In this document: positions 24,629 to 34,318 of the stretch, in pieces
Layout: each line of letters starts with the position of its first letter
Numbering within the stretch: the stretch's first letter is position 1
Assembly (NCBI GenBank): GCA_018673255.1
Contig: JABHDC010000253.1
Coordinates: forward strand, 273,251 to 337,250
Direction: 5' to 3'
From: Gemmatimonadota bacterium
Lineage (GTDB): Bacteria; Latescibacterota; UBA2968; UBA8231
DNA length: 64,000 nt
Program-made: the position numbers and the translations under genes
Notes under the pieces: model-generated
The model's database searches: none
The model's input: the letters and a program-made list of their open reading frames with translations, nothing else
Told to the model about the DNA's origin: nothing

Positions 24629-26029
24629 ATGTTAGATACCAGAGAAGATGTCCTGCGGCTCCTTGGGCGACTCGAGTTCTCTTCGAGTCGGGCCGCGATC
24701 AAGGTGGGTGTCAGCATTCTGGTCGCCGGGGCCGTCGCCCTGATTCCCGGCTACGAGGCGTTGTCGACACAGGGCCACTGGGCGCTCTTCATCCTCATTC
24801 TGGCCGCCTTGCTGTGGACGACGGAAGCGATGCCGGCATTCGCTGTCAGCCTGCTGGTGATGGGCCTGGCGATCGTCCTGATCGGCCATCCGGGTCGCGG
24901 GGCTGATCCGAAGGCCTGGGTGATGTTTGTGAGGCCCTGGTCCAGTCCACTGTTGTGGCTGTTCCTTGGCGGGTTGGTCATGGCCGAGGCGGCAACACGC
25001 ACGGGACTGGACCGCTGGATGGCGGCCGGTGTGCTCGGTCGCCTGGGGCGACGTCCGGCGCCACTGCTGGCTGGCGTGCTGGCGGTGACTTTCATCCTGT
25101 CCATGTTCATGTCGAATACGGCCACGACGGCGATGATGCTGGCTGTGATGGCACCCATCATCCACAGCCTCCCTCGCGAGGAGGGATTCGCTCACTGCCT
25201 GGTGCTGGGCATACCGGTGGCTGCGAATCTCGGCGGCATGGGCACACTGATCGGCACGCCGCCCAATGCGATTGCTGCCAGTGCGTTGCACGCCACACCC
25301 ATCGGCTTCGGGCAATGGATGCTGGCCGGTGTCCCACCGGCGATCCTGCTGGTGTTGGCCAGTTGGTTCTTCCTGCGGCGTCGGTATCCCTGGGGTGTGA
25401 CAGAAGTCGACATCTCCGCGATTCAAGAGGTGCCGGGGGGAACGCATGCACCCCTGTGGCAGAAGCTCGTGGTGATGGCCGTGTTCACGATGACGATCTG
25501 TCTGTGGCTCACGACGTCTCTGCACGGGATCCCCTCGCCGGTGATTTCCTTTCTGCCCATCACCATCTTCGCTGTGACCGGCGTGATCGGTGCCGACCAG
25601 ATTCGGCGCTTGCAGTGGGATGTGCTGCTGCTGATGGCCGGTGGCATGTCGTTGGGCATCGCCGTGTCGGAGACGGGACTTGCGGCGTGGCTCGTGGCGC
25701 TGTTACCGACAGAGCAATGGGGTATCCTGCCCATCATCATCGCCTTTGTCGTGGTCGCCGTGGTCATGTCGAACTTCATGAGCAACACGGCGGCAGCCAA
25801 TGTCCTGGTCCCTCTCGCCATGGCCCTGAACACGGGCCAGGATGCAGCCACGGTCGTGCCCATCGCCCTGGGCGCCTCGGCGGCCATGTGCCTGCCGATC
25901 TCGACACCACCCAATGCGCTCGCCTACGCCACGCGGCGCGTGAAGGGCACCGACTTCGTCCCCATCGGCATCTTCGTGGGGCTGCTGGCACCGATCGTCA
26001 CCGTCGTCTGGACCTGGTTCATCCTGTGA
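24629..26029 (+). CDS. DASS (SLC13) family sodium:anion symporter
   Basis: Predicted 466-residue inner-membrane transporter with about 11-12 helices. The duplicated SNT motifs of the divalent anion:Na+ family are present in FMSNTATTAMML and FMSNTAAANVL, each followed by an NA-type re-entrant loop (GTLIGTPPNAIAAS and LPISTPPNALAYA). Substrates in the family are dicarboxylates or sulfate. It opens an operon with two sulfatases (7 bases to the first) and a mannosidase, so sulfate or a small acid released from a sulfated glycan is a plausible cargo. Confidence 0.87.
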   Translation: MLDTREDVLRLLGRLEFSSSRAAIKVGVSILVAGAVALIPGYEALSTQGHWALFILILAALLWTTEAMPAFAVSLLVMGLAIVLIGHPGRGADPKAWVMFVRPWSSPLLWLFLGGLVMAEAATRTGLDRWMAAGVLGRLGRRPAPLLAGVLAVTFILSMFMSNTATTAMMLAVMAPIIHSLPREEGFAHCLVLGIPVAANLGGMGTLIGTPPNAIAASALHATPIGFGQWMLAGVPPAILLVLASWFFLRRRYPWGVTEVDISAIQEVPGGTHAPLWQKLVVMAVFTMTICLWLTTSLHGIPSPVISFLPITIFAVTGVIGADQIRRLQWDVLLLMAGGMSLGIAVSETGLAAWLVALLPTEQWGILPIIIAFVVVAVVMSNFMSNTAAANVLVPLAMALNTGQDAATVVPIALGASAAMCLPISTPPNALAYATRRVKGTDFVPIGIFVGLLAPIVTVVWTWFIL

Positions 26030-26036
26030 GGCCGGT

Positions 26037-27482
26037 ATGCGACCTGTGAACATCCTGCTCATTGTCGCCGACGATATGGGCTACGGGGACTTCGGCACTT
26101 TCGGCGACGGAGGTCCTCGGACCCCTACCCTGGATGCGCTCGTCGACGAGGGTGTCTGTCTCACCCAGCACTATTCAGGATCACCCGTCTGCTCACCGGC
26201 ACGAGCAGCACTGCTGACGGGTCGTTATCCCCATCGCACGGGGGCCATCACACCCCAGGAGATGCTTGGACTCGACCGGATCGCGACTCGCGAGACGACA
26301 CTCGGGGACGCCTTCCGACACGCTGGGTATGCAACGGGGCTGATCGGCAAGTGGCACAATGGTGCCCTGGATCCGCGCTTCCATCCAAATGCACGAGGCT
26401 TCGACGAATTCGTCGGATTCCGCGGTGGCTGGATGGACTACTGGGACTGGTGGATCGAGCGAAATGGCCAGATGGAGACCTCTGATGGTCGTTATCTGAC
26501 CGATGTCTTCACCGATGCAGGGATTGATTTCCTGCGTCGACATGGCGGCGGTGGCAACCAACGACCCTTTCTGCTGAGCATGATGTACAATGCGCCGCAC
26601 TCGCCGTTGCAGGCACCCGATGATGTCGTGCGGCCGTATCTGGATCGAAGGATTCGCCCGGGTGCAGCGATCACCTATGCCATGAATGAAGTCATGGATC
26701 GTGGCATTGCCCGAATGCTGGAAGAACTCGACCGACTCGGGATCCGCGACGATACACTGGTCATGTTCACCAGTGACAATGGGCCGGCCATGGGGCTGCG
26801 CGCCGATCAGGTCCCCGACGGCGTGAGCACGGATGTGTCACGCGGCAATGCCGGCTGGCGTGGACAGAAGGGTTCGGTCTACGAGGGTGGGATTCGCGTG
26901 CCGATGATTCTCCGCTGGCCCGGTGGGCTGGAGGCGGGGCGCACGGTCGATGACCTCGTGCATTTCACGGATTGGCTGCCGACGCTGCTGGGCGTGGCCG
27001 GTGCCGCCAATCCCGGTGAACTGCCCCTGGACGGGGGCGACGTCCTGCCGCTGCTTCGCGGTGAAAGACCACAGGAAGTGCCGCGGCGATTCTGGCAGTG
27101 GAACAGGTATTCACCGATGCTCACGGCGAATGCGGCCATGCGAGACGGCCCGTGGAAGCTCGTGCGACCGCAGTTGGAATCGCGACCGGCGACGGCTGCG
27201 GCAGAGGCGGCGATGGCGGCCTATGTCGATCGCGATATCGAATACAAGTATCACCCCGAGCGTGTCACCGGATTGCTGCCAGCCGATGATCCGGAGCAGA
27301 TCTTCGATCCGCCGCCTGCGGCTGAGCTCTACCACATCGAAGATGATCCGGAAGAGGCCCACGATCTGGCGCCAGGGGATCCGGATCGGGTGTCACGCAT
27401 GTTGTCTGAACTGGAAACGTGGTTCGAGACCGTGGAGGTCGATCGAAGGCAGGTGGCCACGCAGAATCTGAGTGATGGATGA
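26037..27482 (+). CDS. Type I sulfatase (arylsulfatase family)
   Basis: Predicted 481-residue sulfatase that hydrolyses sulfate esters. The formylglycine motif is PVCSPARAALLTGRYPHRTG (C-x-P-x-R), with metal ligands in VADDMGYGD at the N-terminus and FTSDNGPA, and substrate-site GKWHNG. There is no signal peptide, so it appears cytosolic, which fits a bacterium that imports sulfated oligosaccharides first. The ATG at 26037 is 7 bases after the transporter stop. A maturase (FGE or anSME) is needed; none with intact catalytic residues is in this window. Confidence 0.9.
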   Translation: MRPVNILLIVADDMGYGDFGTFGDGGPRTPTLDALVDEGVCLTQHYSGSPVCSPARAALLTGRYPHRTGAITPQEMLGLDRIATRETTLGDAFRHAGYATGLIGKWHNGALDPRFHPNARGFDEFVGFRGGWMDYWDWWIERNGQMETSDGRYLTDVFTDAGIDFLRRHGGGGNQRPFLLSMMYNAPHSPLQAPDDVVRPYLDRRIRPGAAITYAMNEVMDRGIARMLEELDRLGIRDDTLVMFTSDNGPAMGLRADQVPDGVSTDVSRGNAGWRGQKGSVYEGGIRVPMILRWPGGLEAGRTVDDLVHFTDWLPTLLGVAGAANPGELPLDGGDVLPLLRGERPQEVPRRFWQWNRYSPMLTANAAMRDGPWKLVRPQLESRPATAAAEAAMAAYVDRDIEYKYHPERVTGLLPADDPEQIFDPPPAAELYHIEDDPEEAHDLAPGDPDRVSRMLSELETWFETVEVDRRQVATQNLSDG

Positions 27483-27564
27483 CAACCACATGTCGCCTCG
27501 CCGTCGGTGATGCACCGGCTGGCGGGTTTTGGCGATAGCGACACGAAGAAGGCGCATTGGACAT

Positions 27565-29082
27565 ATGAGTCAGAAACAGCCCCATCTCATCCTCATCATG
27601 ACCGACCAGCAGCGCACCGACACGATCGGGGCCTGGGGTTGCGATCACATGGTGACCCCTCACATGGATCGGCTTGCCGCAGAGGGGCTGTCCTTCCCGA
27701 ACACATTCTGTCCAGGTGCGACCTGCGTCGCCTCGCGGGCGGCGATGTTCACCGGCATGTATCCCCACAATACAGGCGTCTACAGCTTCGACGACTGGGC
27801 ACACCATCGCACATGGGTGGAGGATCTGGCAGATGCCGGCTACTGGTGTGTGAACATGGGCAAGATGCACCTGGGCCCGTGGCGGGCACCGGGTGGTTTC
27901 CACGAACGCATCGTCGTCGAGAATCCCACGAATGGGTATCTGCGCAGTGGCGGTGGAGATGATGACTGGGGACGCTACCTCAGCATGCACGGTACGGACC
28001 GTCCCAACGATCGCCATCTCACGGACCCGGACTGGCGCAAGAAGTGCCAGGGTGCCGCCTGGCACCTGGATGAACACCTGCATGGTGATGTGTATATCGC
28101 AGACGCTGCCGTCAGCTGGATCAACAGTCATCAGGGCGACAAGCCGCTCTTCCTGCAGGTCGGATTCACCGGACCACACGAGCCATGGGATCCACTCCCA
28201 CGTCATCTGGAGATGTACGAGGATCGTGCCATGCCGGTGCCCGTCGGACGCGATGGAGAACTGGCAGAAAAGCCGCCGCAGCAGGAAGCCCACAAACGGC
28301 GTCTCGCCGAGGCGCTGGCACATCACGAATCCGGCATCGATATGTATGCTGCAGATGAGGCGGATATCGAGCGCATGCGGCGTCACTACTACGCCAAGGT
28401 GACGACCGTCGATGAGCAGCTTGGCAAGGTGATGGCCGCCCTGGAGGCCCGTGGCTATCTGGAGAACAGCCTGCTCGTCTTCTGCTCGGATCACGGCGAG
28501 ATGCTGGGTGACCACAGTCTCGCCTACAAGTGGCTGATGTACGACCAGATCACGAATGTGCCGATGATCGTCTGCGATCGGCGGGTTGACCGTCCCACTG
28601 GAAACCAGGACCGGGACCAGCTACGCGCTACCACAGATCTGGCGTCGCTGATGGATATCGGCCCGACCCTGCTGGAAGCGGCCGGTCTTGAAGTGCCGAC
28701 ACGGTTGGAGGGTAGATCGTTGCAGCCGGCCCTCGACGACGCGGAGACGCAGCCACGGGAATTCGTCTATTGCGAGGACAACTACCAGATCATGTTGCGC
28801 AGCCAGACGCACAAACTCGTCTACTACATCGGCCAGACCGAAGGAGAGTTATACGATCTGACCAGCGATCCCGACGAACTGTACAATCTGTGGGGGCAGG
28901 CTGGGCACGAGGCGCAACAACGGCGATTGCTCGATCAGGTTCTGCTGTGGCTGGCGGCGAGCAACTACTACAATGCCGGTTACAAGCAGCAGGGCCCTGC
29001 GACGTATCGAAGAAACTGGCCTACGGCAGATACACCTTCGCTCACCGGGCCACCAGTACCGGAGCGTCCCATCGATCTGTAG
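27565..29082 (+). CDS. Type I sulfatase, second copy (CxAxR type)
   Basis: Predicted 505-residue sulfatase only distantly like its neighbour, so not a recent duplicate. The maturation site is ATCVASRAAMFTGMYPHNTG, with Ala in place of Pro after the modified Cys. Metal and active-site motifs are IMTDQQRTDT, GKMHLG, HEPWDP and FCSDHGEMLGDH. FSDH-type sequence and overall size fit the iduronate/choline-sulfatase-like subgroup. No signal peptide is seen. The ATG at 27565 (MSQKQPHLILI) is chosen over a start 12 codons upstream. It lies 43 bases before the GH38 gene. Confidence 0.9.
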   Translation: MSQKQPHLILIMTDQQRTDTIGAWGCDHMVTPHMDRLAAEGLSFPNTFCPGATCVASRAAMFTGMYPHNTGVYSFDDWAHHRTWVEDLADAGYWCVNMGKMHLGPWRAPGGFHERIVVENPTNGYLRSGGGDDDWGRYLSMHGTDRPNDRHLTDPDWRKKCQGAAWHLDEHLHGDVYIADAAVSWINSHQGDKPLFLQVGFTGPHEPWDPLPRHLEMYEDRAMPVPVGRDGELAEKPPQQEAHKRRLAEALAHHESGIDMYAADEADIERMRRHYYAKVTTVDEQLGKVMAALEARGYLENSLLVFCSDHGEMLGDHSLAYKWLMYDQITNVPMIVCDRRVDRPTGNQDRDQLRATTDLASLMDIGPTLLEAAGLEVPTRLEGRSLQPALDDAETQPREFVYCEDNYQIMLRSQTHKLVYYIGQTEGELYDLTSDPDELYNLWGQAGHEAQQRRLLDQVLLWLAASNYYNAGYKQQGPATYRRNWPTADTPSLTGPPVPERPIDL

Positions 29083-29125
29083 TACCATGAATTATAGTCT
29101 ACGAGGAAGGAAGTTGGGGAGAGGG

Positions 29126-31279
29126 ATGAAACAGCATCTGATCGCGAATTCGCACATCGACCCGGTATGGTTGTGGGATCAATACGAGGGCATCGACGAG
29201 GTCCTCAATACCTTCCGCTCTGCCTGTGATCGGCTCGAGGAGTATCCGGAAGTGTCCTTCACGGCCAGTTCGCTGCAGTTCTATCAATGGTGCCTGACCC
29301 ACGACCCGGCGTTGTTCGAGCGCATCCAGCAATTTGTCGCAGCAGGCCGCTGGGAGGTGACCGGTGGCTGGTGGATTGAGCCGGACACGAATCTTCCACA
29401 GGCGAACAGTGTGGTGCACCAATACGAGGTTTCCCAGCGATTCATCGATACGCATTTCGCCGGTCGATCGACGCCGGTGGCCCTGTTGCCGGATACCTTC
29501 GGCCATCCGGCGTCCCTGCCGAAATTGCTCGCAGCGACAGGTCAGAAATACTTCGTCTTCTGCCGCCCGTCACCGGGTGAAAAGGCAGATCTGCCGGCGG
29601 ATCTGTTCTACTGGGAGTATGAGGGCGAGCGAGTCCTGGCCTATCGTCTGCGCTACCACTACATGCAGGGGCATCTGGTGGACGAAGAGAAAATCCGGCA
29701 GCGTGTCGGTGACCCGGACTACGCGAATCACGCGGCGAATGCCTTCTTCTTCGGTGTCGGTAACCACGGGGGCGGGCCGACGATCGAGGAGATCGAACTC
29801 TATCGGCGTCTGATCGCCGAAGGCATGGACATGGGGTTCTCCACGCTGGCGAACTTCTTCGAAGCGGCCGAGAAGATGGAGTCGATCCCCACCTTTCGTG
29901 GCGACCTGCACAACCACGCCGTCGGCTGCTACAGTGTTCTGCGGGAGATCAAGCGTGGGATCCGCGATGCGGAGCACGGTTTGGCATATGCCGAGCGCGC
30001 GCTCCATCTGCCAGGTGTGACGGAAATGGCATCGACATCGGCGACGGCACCGACGGCTGCATCTGCCGACCCTGCATTGCCTGATCTGGAGCCTCTGTGG
30101 CGTACGACACTCTTCAACCAGTTCCACGACATCCTGCCAGGGAGCTGTTCACCTGCTGCCGCAGCGATGGCTGTAGGTGAGTTGGGTGGTGTGGACGCGG
30201 GGTGGCGCCAGGCGGCCTACCTGTCTCTGAAGAGACACTCGTCGCAGCAGCCCGTGACGTGTGCGGAGGGGGAGTTTCGGATCTACAACTCATTGCCCTG
30301 GCCGGTACGTGCGCCCCTCACGCTGGAGTCGTTCCAGTATTTTGTGCCCGACGCGCCATTCTTGAACGAGGCGGGAGAGGATGTACCGGTACAGGCCATC
30401 CTTCCAGACGTACGCTGCAACAACCGCCGATGGAGTTTCGTCGATACCCTGCCGGCGCAGGGCTGTAGGATCTACCACTTCAAAGCAGAGGGTTTTGAGC
30501 GGGCCCGCGGGCCATCGCCTGTGCAATACGCTTCCGGATCTCAGATTTCGGCTGATGATCTGGTCGTGACGAAGGACGGACAGGTCCAGCGCCAGGTGGG
30601 AGAGGGAGACGAGCAGCTCCTTCTTCCGGCGCCACGCTACCAGGTGCTGGCAGACGATTCGGATACGTGGGGCCACGGTGTTGTGACATACGACGATGTC
30701 GTGGGCCGGTTCGAACTTCAGTCAACGGCCATTCTGGTAGGGCCGGTGACGAGCCGGCTGTATCAGGGCTGGTCGTATGGCGCATCCCGTCTGGACGCGA
30801 TCTACAGCATCTACCCCGGCCTGCCTTATGTCGATCTGGAGATTCAGGTTCGATGGGCAGAAGACCGGAAGATCCTGAAGCTGGAGATGACGCAGCCCAC
30901 GGGCGCTGAGCAGTGGACGATGGAGGCGCCGGGTGGAGCGGTTGTCCGTGCCGCCAATGGGTCTGAGCAGCCACTGCATCATTGGGTGAATGTGGCGCCG
31001 AATGTGTCAGTCGTTCAAGACGGTGCCTTCGCCGCCGATTGCCTCGACGGGAGACTGCGTATCAACCTGGTGCGCTCCAATCTCTACGGCTATCACACGC
31101 CCGATGAACTGGGCCCGCTCGATCCACAGCATCGAACCGACCAGGGCACCCATGCATTCCGGTTGCGGCTGCTATTTGGGGAAGAGGCACGGCAGGAGCA
31201 CCTGTCTCGTCACGTCGCCGAATTCCTGGAGCCCTTCTGGATGATTCGGGAGAGTGGGAACAGCGCAAGTTCCGCGTGA
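29126..31279 (+). CDS. GH38-family alpha-mannosidase-like hydrolase
   Basis: Predicted 717-residue glycosidase. The zinc site is at HLIANSHIDPVWLWDQYEG (family HxHxDPxWLW), and the nucleophile Asp is in LLPDTFGHPASLP. A helical middle domain follows (WRTTLFNQFHDILPGSC, with a conserved HD), then a long beta-sandwich C-terminal half. There is no signal peptide. The ATG at 29126 follows GGGGAGAGGG; an upstream ATG at 29087 is possible but adds non-family residues. As last gene after two sulfatases it probably removes alpha-linked mannose-type units once sulfate is gone. Confidence 0.88.
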   Translation: MKQHLIANSHIDPVWLWDQYEGIDEVLNTFRSACDRLEEYPEVSFTASSLQFYQWCLTHDPALFERIQQFVAAGRWEVTGGWWIEPDTNLPQANSVVHQYEVSQRFIDTHFAGRSTPVALLPDTFGHPASLPKLLAATGQKYFVFCRPSPGEKADLPADLFYWEYEGERVLAYRLRYHYMQGHLVDEEKIRQRVGDPDYANHAANAFFFGVGNHGGGPTIEEIELYRRLIAEGMDMGFSTLANFFEAAEKMESIPTFRGDLHNHAVGCYSVLREIKRGIRDAEHGLAYAERALHLPGVTEMASTSATAPTAASADPALPDLEPLWRTTLFNQFHDILPGSCSPAAAAMAVGELGGVDAGWRQAAYLSLKRHSSQQPVTCAEGEFRIYNSLPWPVRAPLTLESFQYFVPDAPFLNEAGEDVPVQAILPDVRCNNRRWSFVDTLPAQGCRIYHFKAEGFERARGPSPVQYASGSQISADDLVVTKDGQVQRQVGEGDEQLLLPAPRYQVLADDSDTWGHGVVTYDDVVGRFELQSTAILVGPVTSRLYQGWSYGASRLDAIYSIYPGLPYVDLEIQVRWAEDRKILKLEMTQPTGAEQWTMEAPGGAVVRAANGSEQPLHHWVNVAPNVSVVQDGAFAADCLDGRLRINLVRSNLYGYHTPDELGPLDPQHRTDQGTHAFRLRLLFGEEARQEHLSRHVAEFLEPFWMIRESGNSASSA

Positions 31280-31437
31280 TGGGCCAGTATGCGATGAGAC
31301 CAGATACGGGGTCTTGTCGACCAGCGGCGGGACAGGAGCGATCAATCCAGGCCGGCATGTGCCTGACAGGTGTAGTCGGTGGATGGCGATGTGGTCACGG
31401 ATGGCGAGGGCGGACGTGCCGCCCGGTCGCGGGTAAA

Positions 31438-32079
31438 TCAGCCTTCGGTCTGATTTGCCGGCGGCATGTCCTGAAGGTGGGCCATCTCCCCGAGGGTGCG
31501 GATCCTCCACTTGCCGTCACGGCGCTCGACGATGCTGAGACTCGAGTTGCCCACATCGAAGGGGCGCGGGGCCTCGACGGCCAGACCCAGTACGCATTTC
31601 ATGAACACGCCCAGGGTGCCGCCGTGGCTGACGGCGGCCACGGCCTGCCCTGCATGGCTGTCGGCGATACGGGTCATCACGTCGACGACGCGCTCGTGGA
31701 ACTGGCGATGGCTCTCCCCATCGGGGATGACGTAGTCGGGATTCCCGGAGCGGTAGGCCTGCCAGACATCGGGAAACTCTGTGGCGACGGTCTTCTTCTG
31801 TTTGCCCTGGAATACACCATAGTTGCGTTCACGCAGCCCCGGATCGGTGACGATCTTGTGGTGGCCCGGTGCTGAGACCAGTTCAGCCGTGTGTTCGGCA
31901 CGTCGCAGATCACTGGTGTAGAGGGTTGAGCAGGTATCCAGGCGCGCCAGACGGGGAGCGAGGGCTTCGGCCTGCCGGATACCCTCCAGGGTGAGGGGAG
32001 AGTCGGCCTGGCCCTGGTAGATGCCTCGAGTATTGAACTCGGTTTCGCCGTGGCGCACGAGGAAGAGTGTCGTCGTCAT
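31438..32079 (-). CDS. Histidine phosphatase (phosphoglycerate mutase-like)
   Basis: Predicted 213-residue cytosolic enzyme of the histidine phosphatase superfamily. The phospho-His is in LVRHGETEFN (RHG motif), with Arg in TSDLRRAEHTAE, Glu in LRERNYGVFQGK, and the second His in AAVSHGGTLGVFM. It could be a cofactor-dependent mutase, CobC-like alpha-ribazole phosphatase or a broad phosphatase; the sequence does not decide. The ATG at 32079 is clear. It is divergent from the parvulin gene. Confidence 0.87.
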   Translation of the reverse strand: MTTTLFLVRHGETEFNTRGIYQGQADSPLTLEGIRQAEALAPRLARLDTCSTLYTSDLRRAEHTAELVSAPGHHKIVTDPGLRERNYGVFQGKQKKTVATEFPDVWQAYRSGNPDYVIPDGESHRQFHERVVDVMTRIADSHAGQAVAAVSHGGTLGVFMKCVLGLAVEAPRPFDVGNSSLSIVERRDGKWRIRTLGEMAHLQDMPPANQTEG

Positions 32080-32193
32080 AACAGGCGAAGTTGGTCGTGT
32101 CGGTGAACGACGTCAATGACCGCCCACGAATGGCCTGAGAAGTCGTACATTCTGTGTTCCGCAGTATCTGACACCCCCAAATGGATGGAGACT

Positions 32194-32475
32194 ATGGCCA
32201 AGGCATCGGCACGTCACATCCTCGTACAGACCGAGCAGGAGTGCGAGGATCTCAAGAAGCAGATCACCGACGGCGCGAATTTCGTCGATGTGGCCAAGGA
32301 GCACTCGAAGTGCCCTTCAGGTCGCGAAGGTGGCGCACTGGGTGAATTCTCTCCCGGCATGATGGTGCCGGAATTCGACAAGGTCGTCTTCAAGGAAGAC
32401 GTCGGCGTCGTTCACGGTCCGGTGGAGACCCAGTTTGGTTTCCACCTGATTGAGATCACCGACCGCCAGGACTGA
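32194..32475 (+). CDS. Parvulin-type peptidyl-prolyl isomerase
   Basis: Predicted 93-residue single-domain rotamase like PpiC. The start of the domain is ASARHILVQTEQECEDLKKQI; CPSGREGGALGEFSPGMMVPEFDKVVF and THFGFHLI-type ending (QFGFHLIEITDR) complete the parvulin signature. No signal sequence, so cytosolic. The ATG at 32194 (MAKASARHILV) matches the family start. A strong bidirectional terminator follows at 32530. Confidence 0.92.
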   Translation: MAKASARHILVQTEQECEDLKKQITDGANFVDVAKEHSKCPSGREGGALGEFSPGMMVPEFDKVVFKEDVGVVHGPVETQFGFHLIEITDRQD

Positions 32476-32529
32476 GGTCCCGGTGAATCGCGGTCGGTGA
32501 GCCGGCTGCGTTATCAGGTGTCGTATAAG

Positions 32530-32569
32530 AACAGCCCCCCGGATCTTGAGGATCCGAGGGGCTGTTTCC
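32530..32569. terminator. Strong intrinsic terminator, probably bidirectional
   Basis: AACAGCCCC (32530-32538) pairs perfectly with GGGGCTGTT (32558-32566), with an inner GGATC/GATCC stem, and T-rich sequence TTTCCTTT after it. It lies between the parvulin gene (plus) and the ABC permease gene (minus). Confidence 0.88.
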
Positions 32570-32592
32570 TTTGATGCTCGGGCCACGGTGAC

Positions 32593-33477
32593 TCACGTCT
32601 TCATGCCACTCAGGGAGATTCCGCCGACCAGATATCGCTGGGCCACCAGAAAGGCGACGATCAGGGGCGCCGCCCCCATGACGCTGGCGGCGAAAACCCG
32701 GGGCCAATCGGCGCCGGTCTCAGAGCGGAACAGACTCAGGCCCACGGTGAGAGGGTAGAAGTCCTGATTGCTGAGCACGACCAGGGGCCACTCGAACATG
32801 TTCCAGGAGCCCATGAAGGTGAACAGGCCAAGGGTGATCAGGGCCGGTTTGGACAGGGGCAGGATCACATTCCAGAGGATCCCCCATGTATCGCAGCCAT
32901 CGATACGGGCGGCGTGTTCCAGTTCGGCGGGAATGTTCATGAAGGCCTGCCGCAGCAGGAAGATGCCGAAGGCGCCAGCGAAGCCCGGAATGATGACACC
33001 CCACGCCGTGTCGACGAGGCCGAGTTCGCTGATGACCAGGAAGTTGGGGATCAGCAACACGGCTGGTGGCACCATCATCGTTGCCAGCAGCAACCCGAAG
33101 AGGAAGTCCCGGCCCTTGAATTGCATGCGGGCGAAGGCGTAGGCGGCCAGCGTGTTGAAGAACAACTGCAGACACGTGATGACGACGGCGTAGATGAAGC
33201 TGTTGGCCAGGTAACGATCGATGTGCCCGTAACGAATGGCGTCGATGTAGTTACGGCCGATGGTCCAGTCGGCGCCGGGCCAGTCGAGGGCGCTGGGCTC
33301 GCCGCGGGCGTGGGCAAGTTGTTCGCCGATCTGATAACGCGACGGAATGAGACTGGTCTTGTCCTCGGCGAATTCCTTCCGCGTCTTCAGCGATGATCCC
33401 ACCATGTAGGCATAGGGGTAGACCATCACGAGTGCTCCGAGCAGCATCAGTGTCAGGGCGACAGCACGACTATTCAT
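32593..33477 (-). CDS. Sugar ABC transporter permease (MalG type)
   Basis: Predicted 294-residue inner-membrane permease. Six hydrophobic segments are visible, and the ATPase-contact EAA loop reads PAELEHAARIDGCDTWGILWNVILPLSKPAL. The N-terminal helix and large periplasmic loop are typical of CUT1 MalG/UgpE partners. The start at 33477 overlaps the upstream permease by 8 bases (another ATG is at 33480). It is the last gene of an operon with a binding protein, a flavin enzyme and a second permease; no ATPase gene is present, so a shared MsmK/UgpC-like ATPase must serve it. Confidence 0.9.
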   Translation of the reverse strand: MNSRAVALTLMLLGALVMVYPYAYMVGSSLKTRKEFAEDKTSLIPSRYQIGEQLAHARGEPSALDWPGADWTIGRNYIDAIRYGHIDRYLANSFIYAVVITCLQLFFNTLAAYAFARMQFKGRDFLFGLLLATMMVPPAVLLIPNFLVISELGLVDTAWGVIIPGFAGAFGIFLLRQAFMNIPAELEHAARIDGCDTWGILWNVILPLSKPALITLGLFTFMGSWNMFEWPLVVLSNQDFYPLTVGLSLFRSETGADWPRVFAASVMGAAPLIVAFLVAQRYLVGGISLSGMKT

Positions 33478-34318
33478 CATAGATACGCCGTGAGCGGAAG
33501 ACCCGCATCTGGAAGAAGACGAAGACGAAGATGACGGCGAACAGGAGCCAGGCCAGGGCCGAGGCGTACCCCATCTGGCCAGCCACGGCGAAGGCATTGA
33601 TGAAGATGGAATAAGCGATGACTTCGGTGCTGCGTTCCGGGCCGCCACTGGTCATGATGTAGACGGAGGTGAAGACCTGGAAGGAGCCGATGATCGTCAT
33701 CACCGTCACGAAGACGAGGGTGTTGCGCAACATGGGCAGGGTGATGTGGCGGAATTGCTGCCAGTGATTGGCCCCGTCGACGCGAGCCGCATCGTAGAGG
33801 AACTGGGGGATCTCCGTGAGACCGGCCAGAAAGATGACCATGTTGTAACCGGCACCGGCCCAGACGCCCAGCAGCGCCAGAGCGGGCAGGGCGCTCCAGG
33901 CATTGTCGAGGAGCTGGCCGTAGTTGCCGAAGATGTGGAAGAAGACCAGGGCCAGCACCACGCCCGGTGTGATCGAGGGAAGGAAGTAGAGGGTGCGGAA
34001 CAGGGCCTGGCCGTAATGGGCGCGAAGACACAGCAGCGCCAGCGGTAGCGATGTGAGCAGCGTGCCGACGACACACATGGCGACGTAGACGGCCGTGTGA
34101 CGCATGGCGAGCCAGAGGTAGCTGTCCGGGGCGAACAGGGCGCGTCGGTAATTGTCGAGGCCGACGAATTGCGTGCCACCGGCGAAGGCATCGTAGTGCT
34201 GGAAGCTCACCCACAGGCTGATGCCCATGCTGACGAAGCTGAAGAGGCACGCCAGTCCCATGGCAGGGGCGATGTAGAGATATGGTGTGAGTTGTCGTAG
34301 AAGTGACCGAGACGCCAT
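33470..34318 (-). CDS. Sugar ABC transporter permease (MalF/UgpA type)
   Basis: Predicted 282-residue permease, partner of the MalG-type protein. It opens with a cytoplasmic leader and TM1 (YLYIAPAMGLACLFSFVSMGISLWVSF), and the EAA loop is PQFLYDAARVDGANHWQQFRHITLPMLRNTL. Six TM segments fit the CUT1 family for oligosaccharides or polyols. The ATG at 34318 overlaps the flavin-oxidoreductase stop by one base (TGATG). Heterodimer formation with the downstream product is expected. Confidence 0.9.
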   Translation of the reverse strand: MASRSLLRQLTPYLYIAPAMGLACLFSFVSMGISLWVSFQHYDAFAGGTQFVGLDNYRRALFAPDSYLWLAMRHTAVYVAMCVVGTLLTSLPLALLCLRAHYGQALFRTLYFLPSITPGVVLALVFFHIFGNYGQLLDNAWSALPALALLGVWAGAGYNMVIFLAGLTEIPQFLYDAARVDGANHWQQFRHITLPMLRNTLVFVTVMTIIGSFQVFTSVYIMTSGGPERSTEVIAYSIFINAFAVAGQMGYASALAWLLFAVIFVFVFFQMRVFRSRRIYDE

